This document shows, piece by piece, positions 44,384 through 52,349 of a stretch of 64,000 nt of DNA; within the stretch, counting starts at the first letter, position 1, and each line of letters begins with the position of its first letter. The stretch is from UBA8389 sp035719105. Lineage in GTDB: Bacteria > Bacteroidota > Bacteroidia > Bacteroidales > UBA1402. Both the position numbers and the translations under genes were made by a program. The stretch covers positions 1 to 64,000 of the forward strand of contig DASTGN010000005.1 of the NCBI GenBank assembly GCA_035719105.1, in the 5' to 3' direction. Below the pieces are notes generated by a model, which was not told the origin of the DNA, did no database searches, and saw only the letters and a program-made list of their open reading frames with translations.

Positions 44384-45100
44384 ATGAAGATAAATGAGAT
44401 AGAAACAAAAATCGATGAAATTCATTCAAAGTTTGCAAAAGAGAAAGATGGTGGAGAAGCTTTTATTTCTGAATTGTCCAAAGAGTTTAAACAGTACTCA
44501 TTTATTGATAAGCAAACAATTGATGACTTTTTAATTAGTAAAATCACTGAAAATACATCTACCTATAAATCAATGGTTCTACCATTAATAGTTGAAATGG
44601 AGGCCTTCGAATTAGCTCCTAGAATCTTTGAAGCATATTCATGTAATTCTAAAGATGAAAATGCTGATTGGGAGTTTAAAGTAATATCTACTCTTTTTAT
44701 CTTAAAATATAAGGAGCCTCAAGAATACTATTTTAACATTATAAAAAAATACATCACTTCTAAAAATGATCAGCGCACCGCTTTTATTCTTAGTGTTTTG
44801 TATTGTTATGTTAATTCGGAAAGGGCCATAGATTTTCTATCTGATTATTTTTGTAAGCACCTTGTCAGCCATAATTCTGAGATGCTTGATTTTTTACAAA
44901 GTAGAATTGGTTTTCTGATCTATCATTTTTCGACCTCACCTAATAATTATTTGACTCGGTTAATCCAAAAAACTGGAAGTATAAATAAATTATCTGGAAA
45001 ACTTTTAGAAGAAATTGTGCAAAAGTCTTCAATTCAAAACAGTGATTATGAAAATAATTATATTGAGAATAACCTCATATATTTAGTCGACCCTGAATAA
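44384..45100 (+). CDS. Probable immunity protein of the Rhs toxin
   Basis: 238 residues, strongly A+T-rich, with no signal peptide. The predicted structure is all-helical with HEAT-like spacing (FELAPRIFEAYS, EFKVISTLFILKYK, RTAFILSVLYCYV). I know no named family for it. It starts 12 bases after the Rhs stop in the same strand, the standard place for an immunity gene, and shares the A+T-rich composition of the toxin tip. The role is inferred from position. Confidence 0.7.
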   Translation: MKINEIETKIDEIHSKFAKEKDGGEAFISELSKEFKQYSFIDKQTIDDFLISKITENTSTYKSMVLPLIVEMEAFELAPRIFEAYSCNSKDENADWEFKVISTLFILKYKEPQEYYFNIIKKYITSKNDQRTAFILSVLYCYVNSERAIDFLSDYFCKHLVSHNSEMLDFLQSRIGFLIYHFSTSPNNYLTRLIQKTGSINKLSGKLLEEIVQKSSIQNSDYENNYIENNLIYLVDPE

Positions 45101-45337
45101 GCATTTACAGACAGCTATATCAGCAATAAATAGTACAATTTCACCAATATTGCCAGGTAAAAAAGGCTATATCGCTCTGTCATCATCACTTTGTGTCCAA
45201 ATTTTTGGGTGGTAACTCGCAGAGACAAAATTTTTGTGCCAGGGGCGCGCTGCAGACCAGTCCCGATCGACTGAATCCCCGGACCTCACACATCGCAGCC
45301 GAAGCACGCCCCAGGCGTTGCACAAACCTCTTAAAAC
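45101..45337. other. Non-coding junction, partly G+C-rich, possible dispersed repeat
   Basis: After the immunity stop come about 80 A+T-rich bases, then an abrupt change near 45190 to G+C-rich sequence (CCAGGGGCGCGCTGCAGACC, CCCCGGACCTCACACATCGC). A 60-codon open frame on the minus strand has the composition of non-coding DNA. It resembles a dispersed intergenic repeat or the edge of the accessory block. Confidence 0.4.
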
Positions 45338-45376
45338 AAAAAATCCGAAACACCCTTCCCCCAGGCATTTCGGATT
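45335..45376 (-). terminator. Terminator after rng
   Basis: AATCCGAAA (45342-45350) and TTTCGGATT (45368-45376) form a 9-pair stem with a 17-base loop. On the minus strand a T-rich run (TTTTTTGTTTT) follows. It lies 33 bases past the rng stop. Confidence 0.65.
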
Positions 45377-45409
45377 CTTTCTATAAAGATTTCAGAAGCC
45401 CGAAGCCTC

Positions 45410-46978
45410 CTACTTGATTTCCATTTCTTCCTTCATGTCAATCTCGTTGCCTTTGGCATCGTAGAATTGGTACTGGAGGTAGGTCAGATTCTGTACAGGC
45501 ATGACACTCAAGCCAAATCCGTACTTTCTGCGCCACTTCCATTCGAGGGAGAACAAGCCGCCCCTTTTTATATAAGCTGCGACGTAAGGATGAACGCGTA
45601 AGGTGTATTTCTTCACTTTCAGCTTTCCGGTCAAAATGCTGATTTTTCCTTCCAGTTTGTCTGTAAACAAAATCGATGGTTGGATTTCGCCTTTTCCGAA
45701 ACAAGTCGGACACGTCTCATTGGTTTCAATGAACGTTTGAGGACGAACCCGTTGACGGGTAATCTGCATCAATCCAAATTTGGACAAAGGCAAGATGTTG
45801 TGTTTAGCTCTGTCGTTGGCCATTTTTTCCCGAAGCCGATCATAAACTTTCTGACGGTGTTCGCCGTCCTGAAGATCGATGAAATCGACCACGATGATAC
45901 CGCCCATATCCCTCAACCGAAGTTGACGTGCCACTTCGTCCGCTGCTGCCATATTAACGTCCAGCGCGTTGTCTTCCTGACCTTTAGAAGCCTTGGAACG
46001 GTTACCGCTGTTCACGTCAATAACGTGCAAAGCCTCCGTATGCTCAATAATCAGGTAAGCGCCACTCTTGAAAGAAACCGTTTTCCCAAAAGCCGACTTG
46101 ATTTGTTTGGTCACACCAAACGTGTCGTAAATGGGTAACTTTTCCTTGTAGAGTTTGACGATGTCTGCTTTTTCCGGCATGATCAACTGAACATAATCCC
46201 GGATTTCTTCGTATGCCTGTGGATTGTTCACATGGATGTGCTGGAATGAAGCACTGAGGATATCCCGCAGAATAACTACGGTACGGCTGGTTTCTTCGAA
46301 GATGAGCGAAGGAGCTTTTGCTTTTGCAAGCTTAGCCAGCACTTCATCCCAACGTTTGAGCAACACTTTGAGTTCGCTATCTAATTCGGCCACCCGCTTT
46401 TCTTCGGCCACCGTACGAACGATGACTCCGAAGTTCCTGGGAGTGATGCTTTGAAGAAGCTGCTTGAGGCGTACACGTTCTTCGGCCGATTTGATTTTGG
46501 TGGATACCGAAATCTTGTCCGAGAACGGAATCAAGACTAAGAAGCGGCCGGCGATGGAAATTTCCGACGTGAGTCGCGGTCCTTTCGTCGATATCGGTTC
46601 CTTGGCAATCTGCACCAAAATATCCTGGCCAGGTTTCAAGACGTCAGCGATGGTTCCTTCCTTGGGAATTTCTGGGAGCAATTGAAACTTGCTCAACAGA
46701 TGCTGCTTATTCTTGTTGGAAACCACGTTTTTTGTGTACGTGTTCAGCGAATTGAATTGGTTTCCCAAATCCAAATAGTGAAGAAATGCATCCTTTTCAT
46801 ATCCTACGTCCACGAAGGCGGCATTCAGGCCAGGCATCAATTTGTGCACGCGGCCAAGGTAGATGTCACCCACCGAAAAAGAGACACTGTTGGTTTCCTG
46901 TTGGAACTCAACCAGGCTCTTATCCTCGAGTATCGCAATGGATACTTCCTTAGGCTGTACATCCACGACAATTTCCAT
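45410..46978 (-). CDS. rng: Ribonuclease E/G family protein (RNase G)
   Basis: 522 residues. N-terminal S1-like domain (DIYLGRVHKLMPGLNAAFVDVG), then the catalytic core with HVIDVNSGNRS, GGIIVVDFIDL (metal-binding Asp residues) and LPLSKFGLMQITRQRVR; CPTCFGKGE is the zinc-link region. It makes single-strand cuts in rRNA and mRNA. The length matches RNase G; the long RNase E scaffold is absent, as is usual in Bacteroidota. Confidence 0.95.
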   Translation of the reverse strand: MEIVVDVQPKEVSIAILEDKSLVEFQQETNSVSFSVGDIYLGRVHKLMPGLNAAFVDVGYEKDAFLHYLDLGNQFNSLNTYTKNVVSNKNKQHLLSKFQLLPEIPKEGTIADVLKPGQDILVQIAKEPISTKGPRLTSEISIAGRFLVLIPFSDKISVSTKIKSAEERVRLKQLLQSITPRNFGVIVRTVAEEKRVAELDSELKVLLKRWDEVLAKLAKAKAPSLIFEETSRTVVILRDILSASFQHIHVNNPQAYEEIRDYVQLIMPEKADIVKLYKEKLPIYDTFGVTKQIKSAFGKTVSFKSGAYLIIEHTEALHVIDVNSGNRSKASKGQEDNALDVNMAAADEVARQLRLRDMGGIIVVDFIDLQDGEHRQKVYDRLREKMANDRAKHNILPLSKFGLMQITRQRVRPQTFIETNETCPTCFGKGEIQPSILFTDKLEGKISILTGKLKVKKYTLRVHPYVAAYIKRGGLFSLEWKWRRKYGFGLSVMPVQNLTYLQYQFYDAKGNEIDMKEEMEIK

Positions 46979-47094
46979 TGTCCCTTTCGTAGTTGTTTCG
47001 ATAAATCAGATGTATTAAAATCGTCGAGCAGAAGTGGGGGTTTACCCGGGTGGGGAATGTACCGGTTTCAGCCCTTTTCTGCTGTCAGACAGGT

Positions 47095-47149
47095 AATTAA
47101 AAAAACAAAGAACAAACCCTAAGACTGAAAAGTACTTGGATTTGTTCTT
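47095..47149 (-). terminator. Terminator after the HU and small basic protein genes
   Basis: AAGAACAAA (47108-47116) and TTTGTTCTT (47141-47149) form a 9-pair stem around a long loop; the minus strand continues with TTGTTTTTTT. It would end the HU/basic-protein transcript before rng. Confidence 0.55.
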
Positions 47150-47181
47150 GCATTCTTTGAGTTTATTATAACACGAGAAGA

Positions 47182-47274
47182 TTACTTTTTCTTCTTATGT
47201 CTATTCTTTTTTAGGCGTTTTTTACGCTTGTGCGTGGCCATCTTGTGACCTTTTCTTTTCTTTCCGCTTGGCAT
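47182..47274 (-). CDS. 30-residue highly basic protein, COX24/mS38-like ribosomal type
   Basis: A 31-codon gene ending 92 bases after the small stem-loop. It starts MPSGKKRKGHKMATHK and continues with alternating Lys/Arg (KRKKRLKKNRHKKKK); more than half the residues are basic. The K-R-x-K-M-x-x-H-K-x-K-K-R pattern is that of the AURKAIP1/COX24 domain, found in mitochondrial mS38 and the small actinobacterial bS22 protein, which thread into the 30S decoding region. Very similar peptides occur through the Bacteroidota. It lies 26 bases after HU in the same strand. The ribosomal role is inferred. Confidence 0.75.
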   Translation of the reverse strand: MPSGKKRKGHKMATHKRKKRLKKNRHKKKK

Positions 47275-47300
47275 TTTCTGGATAATTTTTTACTGAAAAC

Positions 47301-47576
47301 TTATTTTTTCACTTCGCTTACGAAAGTCTTTGCAGGCTTGAAGGAAGGAATGTTGTGTTCGGGGATGATGATAGTCGTATTCTTAGAGATGTTACGAGCA
47401 GTCTTTTGAGCACGTTTTTTAACTATGAAGCTACCAAAGCCTCTCAAATACACGTTTTCTTCTTTAACCAATGATTCTTTGACTACGTCCATGAACGTTT
47501 CAACACTTGACAATACAGTTACTTTGTCAACGCCCGTTCTCTTGGAAATTTCGTTTACGATGTCGGCTTTAGTCAT
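47301..47576 (-). CDS. HU/IHF-family DNA-binding protein
   Basis: 91 residues, full length for the family: MTKADIVNEISKRTG at the dimer core, VYLRGFGSFIVKKRAQKTARN leading into the DNA arm, and IPEHNIPSFKPAKTFVSEVKK. A conserved Pro at the arm tip is present (IIPEHNIP). It bends and compacts DNA as a dimer. HU or IHF cannot be told apart by reading. Confidence 0.95.
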   Translation of the reverse strand: MTKADIVNEISKRTGVDKVTVLSSVETFMDVVKESLVKEENVYLRGFGSFIVKKRAQKTARNISKNTTIIIPEHNIPSFKPAKTFVSEVKK

Positions 47577-47705
47577 CTCGATAATATTTTATAGGTTATA
47601 CAATAGGTTTCGAATTAAATTCAGTCGTTTCTCATGACTCGTCATAGTCAATGTAAACATTGCCTCTGCGCTCGCTACTCAAAACGGTAGTAATTTTTTG
47701 GCTTG

Positions 47706-47713
47706 CAAATATA
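47706..47713 (-). promoter_or_regulatory. -7 box for the HU gene
   Basis: The minus strand reads TATATTTG, a TAnnTTTG match, giving a leader of about 125 bases before the HU start. No clear -33 was seen. Confidence 0.4.
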
Positions 47714-47788
47714 TAGGTTTCTTTTCTTTAAAAAAAACTTTCTGTGTGGATTTTTGTGATTTTTTGAAAATTTGGCGTTCTTTGTGGT

Positions 47789-48856
47789 ATGAATTCATTA
47801 TCAGGCATTTCCATCCTCTCAACTTTGCTTTCGGAATGGTATGAAGTGCATCAAAGGGACCTCCCCTGGAGACGAAATCCAGAGCCCTATCCGGTGTGGA
47901 TTTCTGAAATTATTTTACAACAAACCAGAGTGGAGCAAGGACTTCCTTATTATGAATCCATTTTAGCTCGATTTCCCGATGTCAAAAGCTTGGCCGAAGC
48001 CCCTCTGGATGATCTGTTGAAACAATGGCAAGGTTTGGGGTATTACAGCCGAGCCCGAAACATGCATCTAGCTGCAAAACAGATTGTTAATGAATTCGGA
48101 GGTCAATTTCCCAAGAATTACGAAACCCTGTTGAAATTGAAAGGTGTGGGTGATTACACTGCTGCTGCGATTGCCTCCATTGTTTATGGAGAGCCGAAAG
48201 CGGTCGTCGACGGCAACGTTTATCGGGTGCTGGCAAGGCTTTTCAACATCGATACGCCCATCAATTCCAGTGAAGGCAAGCGGATTTTTGCAAAATTGGC
48301 AACAGAAATTCTTGACAGGGAGCATCCAGCCAACCACAATCAAGCCATTATGGAATTTGGAGCCTTGCATTGTGTTCCAGTGCGACCCAATTGCGCAACA
48401 TGTACGTTAGCCGTCCATTGTTTAGGTCTTGCTGCCGGTCGTGTGGCTGAATTACCTGTAAAATCGCGTGGCGCCACCAAACAGGAACGGTATTTTTGGT
48501 ACTTCGTTCCAACCGACGGAAAACATACCTGGTTGCAACAACGGCTCAAAAAAGATATTTGGCAAAACTTATGGGAGTTTCCCCTCCTTGAGCCCCTGGA
48601 AAATCAAACCTTGGAGAAGATGCTTCAAGATCCACAATTGAAAGTCTGGTTCAAAGAACATTATGCAGTTGGTAATCCACTTCATTTCAAGCACATACTA
48701 AGCCACCGGGTAATTCACGCAACCTTTTTACCCATACAAATACCGTCCACAACACTGGTTCCAGAAGCCTGGACTAAGGTTTCGGTACACCAAATAGACT
48801 CCTTCGCCATTTCAAAAATGACGGAAGCCTTTCTTCATAAATATACTTTTATTTAA
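47789..48856 (+). CDS. mutY: A/G-specific adenine glycosylase
   Basis: 355 residues. N-terminal DLPWRRNPEPYPVWISEIILQQT, helix-hairpin-helix LKGVGDYTAAAIAS with the catalytic Asp in AVVDGNVYRVLAR, and the 4Fe-4S cluster CVPVRPNCATCTLAVHC (spacing 6-2-5). The C-terminal NUDIX-like domain (about 230-355) recognises 8-oxoguanine. It removes adenine opposite 8-oxoG. It is divergent from HU and followed by ssb with its own promoter. Confidence 0.96.
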   Translation: MNSLSGISILSTLLSEWYEVHQRDLPWRRNPEPYPVWISEIILQQTRVEQGLPYYESILARFPDVKSLAEAPLDDLLKQWQGLGYYSRARNMHLAAKQIVNEFGGQFPKNYETLLKLKGVGDYTAAAIASIVYGEPKAVVDGNVYRVLARLFNIDTPINSSEGKRIFAKLATEILDREHPANHNQAIMEFGALHCVPVRPNCATCTLAVHCLGLAAGRVAELPVKSRGATKQERYFWYFVPTDGKHTWLQQRLKKDIWQNLWEFPLLEPLENQTLEKMLQDPQLKVWFKEHYAVGNPLHFKHILSHRVIHATFLPIQIPSTTLVPEAWTKVSVHQIDSFAISKMTEAFLHKYTFI

Positions 48857-48880
48857 TATTTCGTTAATTATTATTAAACT

Positions 48881-48912
48881 TTTGGTAAGGCAGGTTTTTA
48901 TACTTACATTTG
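48881..48912 (+). promoter_or_regulatory. Consensus promoter of ssb
   Basis: TTTG at 48881-48884 and TACATTTG at 48905-48912 with a 20-base spacer match the Bacteroidota consensus fully. The transcript would have a leader of about 80 bases before the ATG at 48998. Confidence 0.7.
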
Positions 48913-48997
48913 AATCCTGAACCAAAAAGATGCGCACTTCAAGGTTCGAAATCATGCGAATACCATACCCCGATTAGTCAATAAAAAAACCAAAAAA

Positions 48998-49426
48998 ATG
49001 TCAGTCAACAAAGCAATTTTAGTGGGCAATGTAGGAAAAGATCCGGAAGTCCGCTACTTAGACAGTGGTGTAGCCGTAGCCACCATCACCTTAGCCACAA
49101 CCGAACGCGGTTACACCCTGGCCAACGGCACGACCGTACCCGACCGCACCGAATGGCACAACATCGTCGCCTGGAGAGGTTTGGCCGAAATAGCCGAGAA
49201 GTATATCAAGAAAGGCAGTCAAATCTATGTGGAAGGCAAAATCACCACCCGCAAATGGGAAAAAGACGGAATAGCTCGTTATAGCACTGAAATTGTGGCT
49301 GATAGCATTGAGTTGTTGGGCAAACGTCCCGAAGGTGCTACCTCAGAATCCCACGCTCCCGCACCCAAAGCATCGTCCGCTGAAGCCCCTGCATCAACTG
49401 AAAGTTCAGACGATTTACCATTCTAA
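48998..49426 (+). CDS. ssb: Single-stranded DNA-binding protein
   Basis: 142 residues. OB-fold, residues 1-108 (NKAILVGNVGKDPEVRY, TEWHNIVAWRGLAEIAEKYIKKG), then an Ala/Pro/Ser-rich linker and the acidic tip SSDDLPF that binds partner enzymes. It coats single-stranded DNA as a tetramer. The tip DDLPF is shared with the DUF3127 protein at 29337. Confidence 0.96.
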   Translation: MSVNKAILVGNVGKDPEVRYLDSGVAVATITLATTERGYTLANGTTVPDRTEWHNIVAWRGLAEIAEKYIKKGSQIYVEGKITTRKWEKDGIARYSTEIVADSIELLGKRPEGATSESHAPAPKASSAEAPASTESSDDLPF

Positions 49427-49442
49427 ACAAACTCTGTGAAAA

Positions 49443-49462
49443 GGACCTCATTCGTGAGGTCC
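49443..49462 (+). terminator. Hairpin after ssb
   Basis: GGACCTCA and TGAGGTCC pair perfectly (8 pairs) around a TTCG tetraloop, 17 bases after the ssb stop. No T-run follows, so it may terminate poorly or protect the 3' end. Confidence 0.5.
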
Positions 49463-49498
49463 AGCATTCAGAGGCTAATTATCACATAAAATTGGATT

Positions 49499-50134
49499 AT
49501 GGCGGTTCATTTGATCGAGCAAACAGATCATTATCAGCTCGGTATTTGGAAAATAGAAGAGGACGAAGCCCAATTGTTGGAACTTACCGGCATCTCAGAA
49601 TCTCCTAAATTGGCGAATGCAATCAGAAGACAAGAATACCTTGCAGTCCGGGCAATGGCTCGTGTAATGGGTATTGAGCCAACGGACATCGCTTATCTGC
49701 CTTCCGGAAAACCCTATTTGATCAACCACCAATCAACCATCAGCATTTCTCATACCAAAAATTTCGTAGCGGTACTGCTGAGCGCACATGCCTTGGCAGG
49801 TGTGGATGTGGAACACCGTTCAGAAAGAATCCGAAAGATTCGACATAAGTTCATGCATCCAGACGAAGAACACCAGCTGAAACAACTCAGCGACCCGAAC
49901 AGTGAAACCGTCGGTTTGTTATTGCACTGGTGCGCTAAAGAGTCACTGTTCAAGGCCATCCCAGAAGAAGGCGTCGATTTCGTTCAAGAATTACGAATCA
50001 GCCATTTGACCTCCTTGGGATGGTCTGGAATGTGCAATGGTCGATTTATGCGAACCAACGAAACCTTTCAAATTGATTACCTTATTCAGGATGAATTCGT
50101 CCTTACCTGTTCTTTTTCAACAGAATCCAAATAA
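49499..50134 (+). CDS. 4'-phosphopantetheinyl transferase, Sfp type
   Basis: 211 residues. The metal and CoA motifs are GVDVEH and WCAKESLFKA, with ISISHTKNFVAVLLS before them. It attaches phosphopantetheine to acyl or peptidyl carrier proteins; with no polyketide or peptide cluster in view its target may be the fatty-acid carrier protein or a distant cluster. Its last 32 bases overlap the convergent permease gene. Confidence 0.92.
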   Translation: MAVHLIEQTDHYQLGIWKIEEDEAQLLELTGISESPKLANAIRRQEYLAVRAMARVMGIEPTDIAYLPSGKPYLINHQSTISISHTKNFVAVLLSAHALAGVDVEHRSERIRKIRHKFMHPDEEHQLKQLSDPNSETVGLLLHWCAKESLFKAIPEEGVDFVQELRISHLTSLGWSGMCNGRFMRTNETFQIDYLIQDEFVLTCSFSTESK

Positions 50135-51104
50135 TCATCGGAGCTCCGAACAAAGCAGTGACCGAATTGATGGGTAAAGCATTGCTAAGGAACGGACTTT
50201 GTGAAATACAATCGCAAAGCAACATCAAACTGGCACCGCAAAGAAAAGAGGCTGGAAGTATCATGCGATGATTCCAACTTTTGAAAAGTCCACGAGCAAG
50301 GTGTGGAACGGTAATGCCAACAAAACCAATGGGGCCAGCGAAGGCTGTCACACCGCCAGCCAAAAGCGCAGTCGACAGGATAATCAAAAAACGAGTTCTA
50401 GGGATGGAAACGCCCAGTCCTTTGGCATAGTGTTCACCCAACAGCATGGCATTCAGTGATTTTTGCAAAAAAACGGCTAATAATAAACCGAGGGCCACAA
50501 CAATAAGTAAAACTGGGAAAAGTTTCCATGTAACAGCACTCAAGCTACCAAAGGTCCAAATGACAAACACTTTTAGGGTGTCAGGGTTGCTTACGTTTTG
50601 CAACAGACTGACCACGGAAGAAGCTATATAGCCAAACATCATTCCGACAATGAGTAGCGAAACCAAGTCTGGCACCCGAACCGAGGCCAGGAGCACCAGC
50701 AACAAAACAACTACAGCACCGACAACAGAAGCGACGACTAAGCCCCAGGAACCAAAACCCAAAATAAAAACACCAACGCCAGAGGTAAACATGGTGACCA
50801 AAGCTACACCCAAGCTCGCTCCAGCATTGACGCCCAACACATCAGGGCCAGCCAGAGGATTCCGGAACAAAGTCTGCATCAAAAGCCCGGCAACGGATAA
50901 AGCGGCACCGGCTAAAATAGCGGTCAAAGCTTTGGGCAAACGGTAGCCGAAAAGAATTTCGCGATAAATGGAATCACCTTCGTTCAAAAAAGCCGTGTAA
51001 AAATCTTTAAGGGGAATTTGAACGCTGCCAACGACTAGATCCAGTAGGAACAACACGACTAAGATCAAACTCAGCATCAAGAACAATAGGCTGTTACGGC
51101 TCAT
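50103..51104 (-). CDS. FecCD/BtuC-family ABC transporter permease
   Basis: 333 residues with about ten membrane helices. RLPKALTAILAGAALSVAGLLMQTLFRNPLAGPDVLGVNAGASLG is the family hallmark (positions about 53-98), and GPIGFVGITVPHLAR faces the ATPase. It imports siderophore iron, haem or cobalamin. It follows its binding protein by 22 bases, but no ATPase gene is adjacent; a matching one is at 9692. Its 3' end overlaps the phosphopantetheinyl transferase. Confidence 0.93.
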   Translation of the reverse strand: MSRNSLLFLMLSLILVVLFLLDLVVGSVQIPLKDFYTAFLNEGDSIYREILFGYRLPKALTAILAGAALSVAGLLMQTLFRNPLAGPDVLGVNAGASLGVALVTMFTSGVGVFILGFGSWGLVVASVVGAVVVLLLVLLASVRVPDLVSLLIVGMMFGYIASSVVSLLQNVSNPDTLKVFVIWTFGSLSAVTWKLFPVLLIVVALGLLLAVFLQKSLNAMLLGEHYAKGLGVSIPRTRFLIILSTALLAGGVTAFAGPIGFVGITVPHLARGLFKSWNHRMILPASFLCGASLMLLCDCISQSPFLSNALPINSVTALFGAPMIIWILLKKNR

Positions 51105-51126
51105 TTCAACGAAATTTCAGGCTAAG

Positions 51127-52266
51127 TTATCGTAATTTTCTCAAATAATGCCAAGGAGCATCGGGCAACAGTTCCGGATGGAACGCTTTTATATAATCAG
51201 ACAAGAGCTTATCGGGGTTAGCCACAGCGCTTTCCCAAAAATCATTGCCACCCTCTGGTGTCGTTCGGTTGGTATAAGCGAATACATTACCTCGACGAAA
51301 CGACTCAAACAAAGTGTATCGTTCATCAAACGAACGCAAGGCATCCAACGATGCACCATTGGTCACGCCCACCCAAACGTCGGCACGATTGAAATCTTTC
51401 AACACTTGCTCAAATGTAAAAGGACGACTTCCAGTGGTGGTATCGCTTTGATATTTATACGATGCGCCGGCATCCGAAAAAAGTTGAGCCGTATAACTTT
51501 TACCTCCGGGAAGATACCAAGTCCCTCGAAAATCATCTCCCGAAAGCACTTCCGGTTTTTTCATCAAAGATGTAGCCGCCAATTTTTTAAGACGCTCATA
51601 ATTGATTGAAACCGATTGAAATAAACGCTCTGCAAGAGCTTCCTGATTAAAAAAGCAGGACACAAAACGGATCCATTCTGCTCTTCCCAACAAATCCGAT
51701 TCCATCCATTCATTATCATAAAGCACTGGAATACCACTTTCACGAATTCGTGCAAGATGCTCATCTTGTTGATTAAAACTATTCATCAACAAAGCCTCCG
51801 GTTTTAGAACCAGACATCGCTCCACATTTAATTGAAAAGGATCGCCCAAATCGACCACCGATCCAGATTGGACAGCCCGTCTCAACGAGGCATTGTATAT
51901 GGTCTTGGCATCGCAAATGCCTTTGACTGAGGATAACACGCCCAGCTGTTCTAAAAAAGTGTACTGAGTGCAGGAACCTGAAACCAACGAACGCAGCGGA
52001 ATCCTAATTCTAATTCCGTCGGCAGGAACCCGCACCGAATCATTTTCGATCAGATAGTAACGAACCAGTTCTGCACCCTTTTTCCAGGGATCCGAAAGAA
52101 TGATGCGCTTATAATGTTTGAAGTAATCGACTTTGAAACCGACAGCGTACCGAATCTGCATGCTACTGTCTGGTAAAACTTCGAGCGAAGTTTCCATTTT
52201 AGTTTTATTGGGACCTGTGCAGGCCGATAATAAAGCTAATAACAAGACAGTCAGTAAATTTCTCAT
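51127..52266 (-). CDS. ABC importer substrate-binding lipoprotein, BtuF/FepB type
   Basis: 379 residues. Lipobox LLSAC with Cys16 as the lipidated residue. The TroA-like fold is recognisable: VDLGDPFQLNVERCLVLKPEALLMNSFNQQ, GIPVLYDNEWMESDLLGRAEWI and ADVWVGVTNGASLDAL. It delivers iron-siderophore, haem or cobalamin to the permease that follows by 22 bases. It comes after a terminator, so the pair is its own transcript. Confidence 0.9.
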   Translation of the reverse strand: MRNLLTVLLLALLSACTGPNKTKMETSLEVLPDSSMQIRYAVGFKVDYFKHYKRIILSDPWKKGAELVRYYLIENDSVRVPADGIRIRIPLRSLVSGSCTQYTFLEQLGVLSSVKGICDAKTIYNASLRRAVQSGSVVDLGDPFQLNVERCLVLKPEALLMNSFNQQDEHLARIRESGIPVLYDNEWMESDLLGRAEWIRFVSCFFNQEALAERLFQSVSINYERLKKLAATSLMKKPEVLSGDDFRGTWYLPGGKSYTAQLFSDAGASYKYQSDTTTGSRPFTFEQVLKDFNRADVWVGVTNGASLDALRSFDERYTLFESFRRGNVFAYTNRTTPEGGNDFWESAVANPDKLLSDYIKAFHPELLPDAPWHYLRKLR

Positions 52267-52290
52267 CCTAAGGTAAAATGGTCAGGTACA

Positions 52291-52316
52291 AAAAAGGAGT
52301 CCTTTCAGACTCCTTT
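52291..52316 (-). terminator. Terminator after secG
   Basis: A perfect 9-pair hairpin (AAAGGAGTC / GACTCCTTT, 52293-52316) with a 6-base loop; on the minus strand it is followed by TTTTTT. It ends the pdxA-to-secG transcript before the ABC genes. Confidence 0.8.
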
Positions 52317-52349
52317 CGGTGATGCGATGTCTTTGAAAAAACAAAGCGA

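Noticed and set aside
45186..45368. 60-codon minus-strand frame after the immunity gene
   Set aside because: Cys- and Arg-rich without domain, and runs into the rng terminator; treated as a possible repeat instead.
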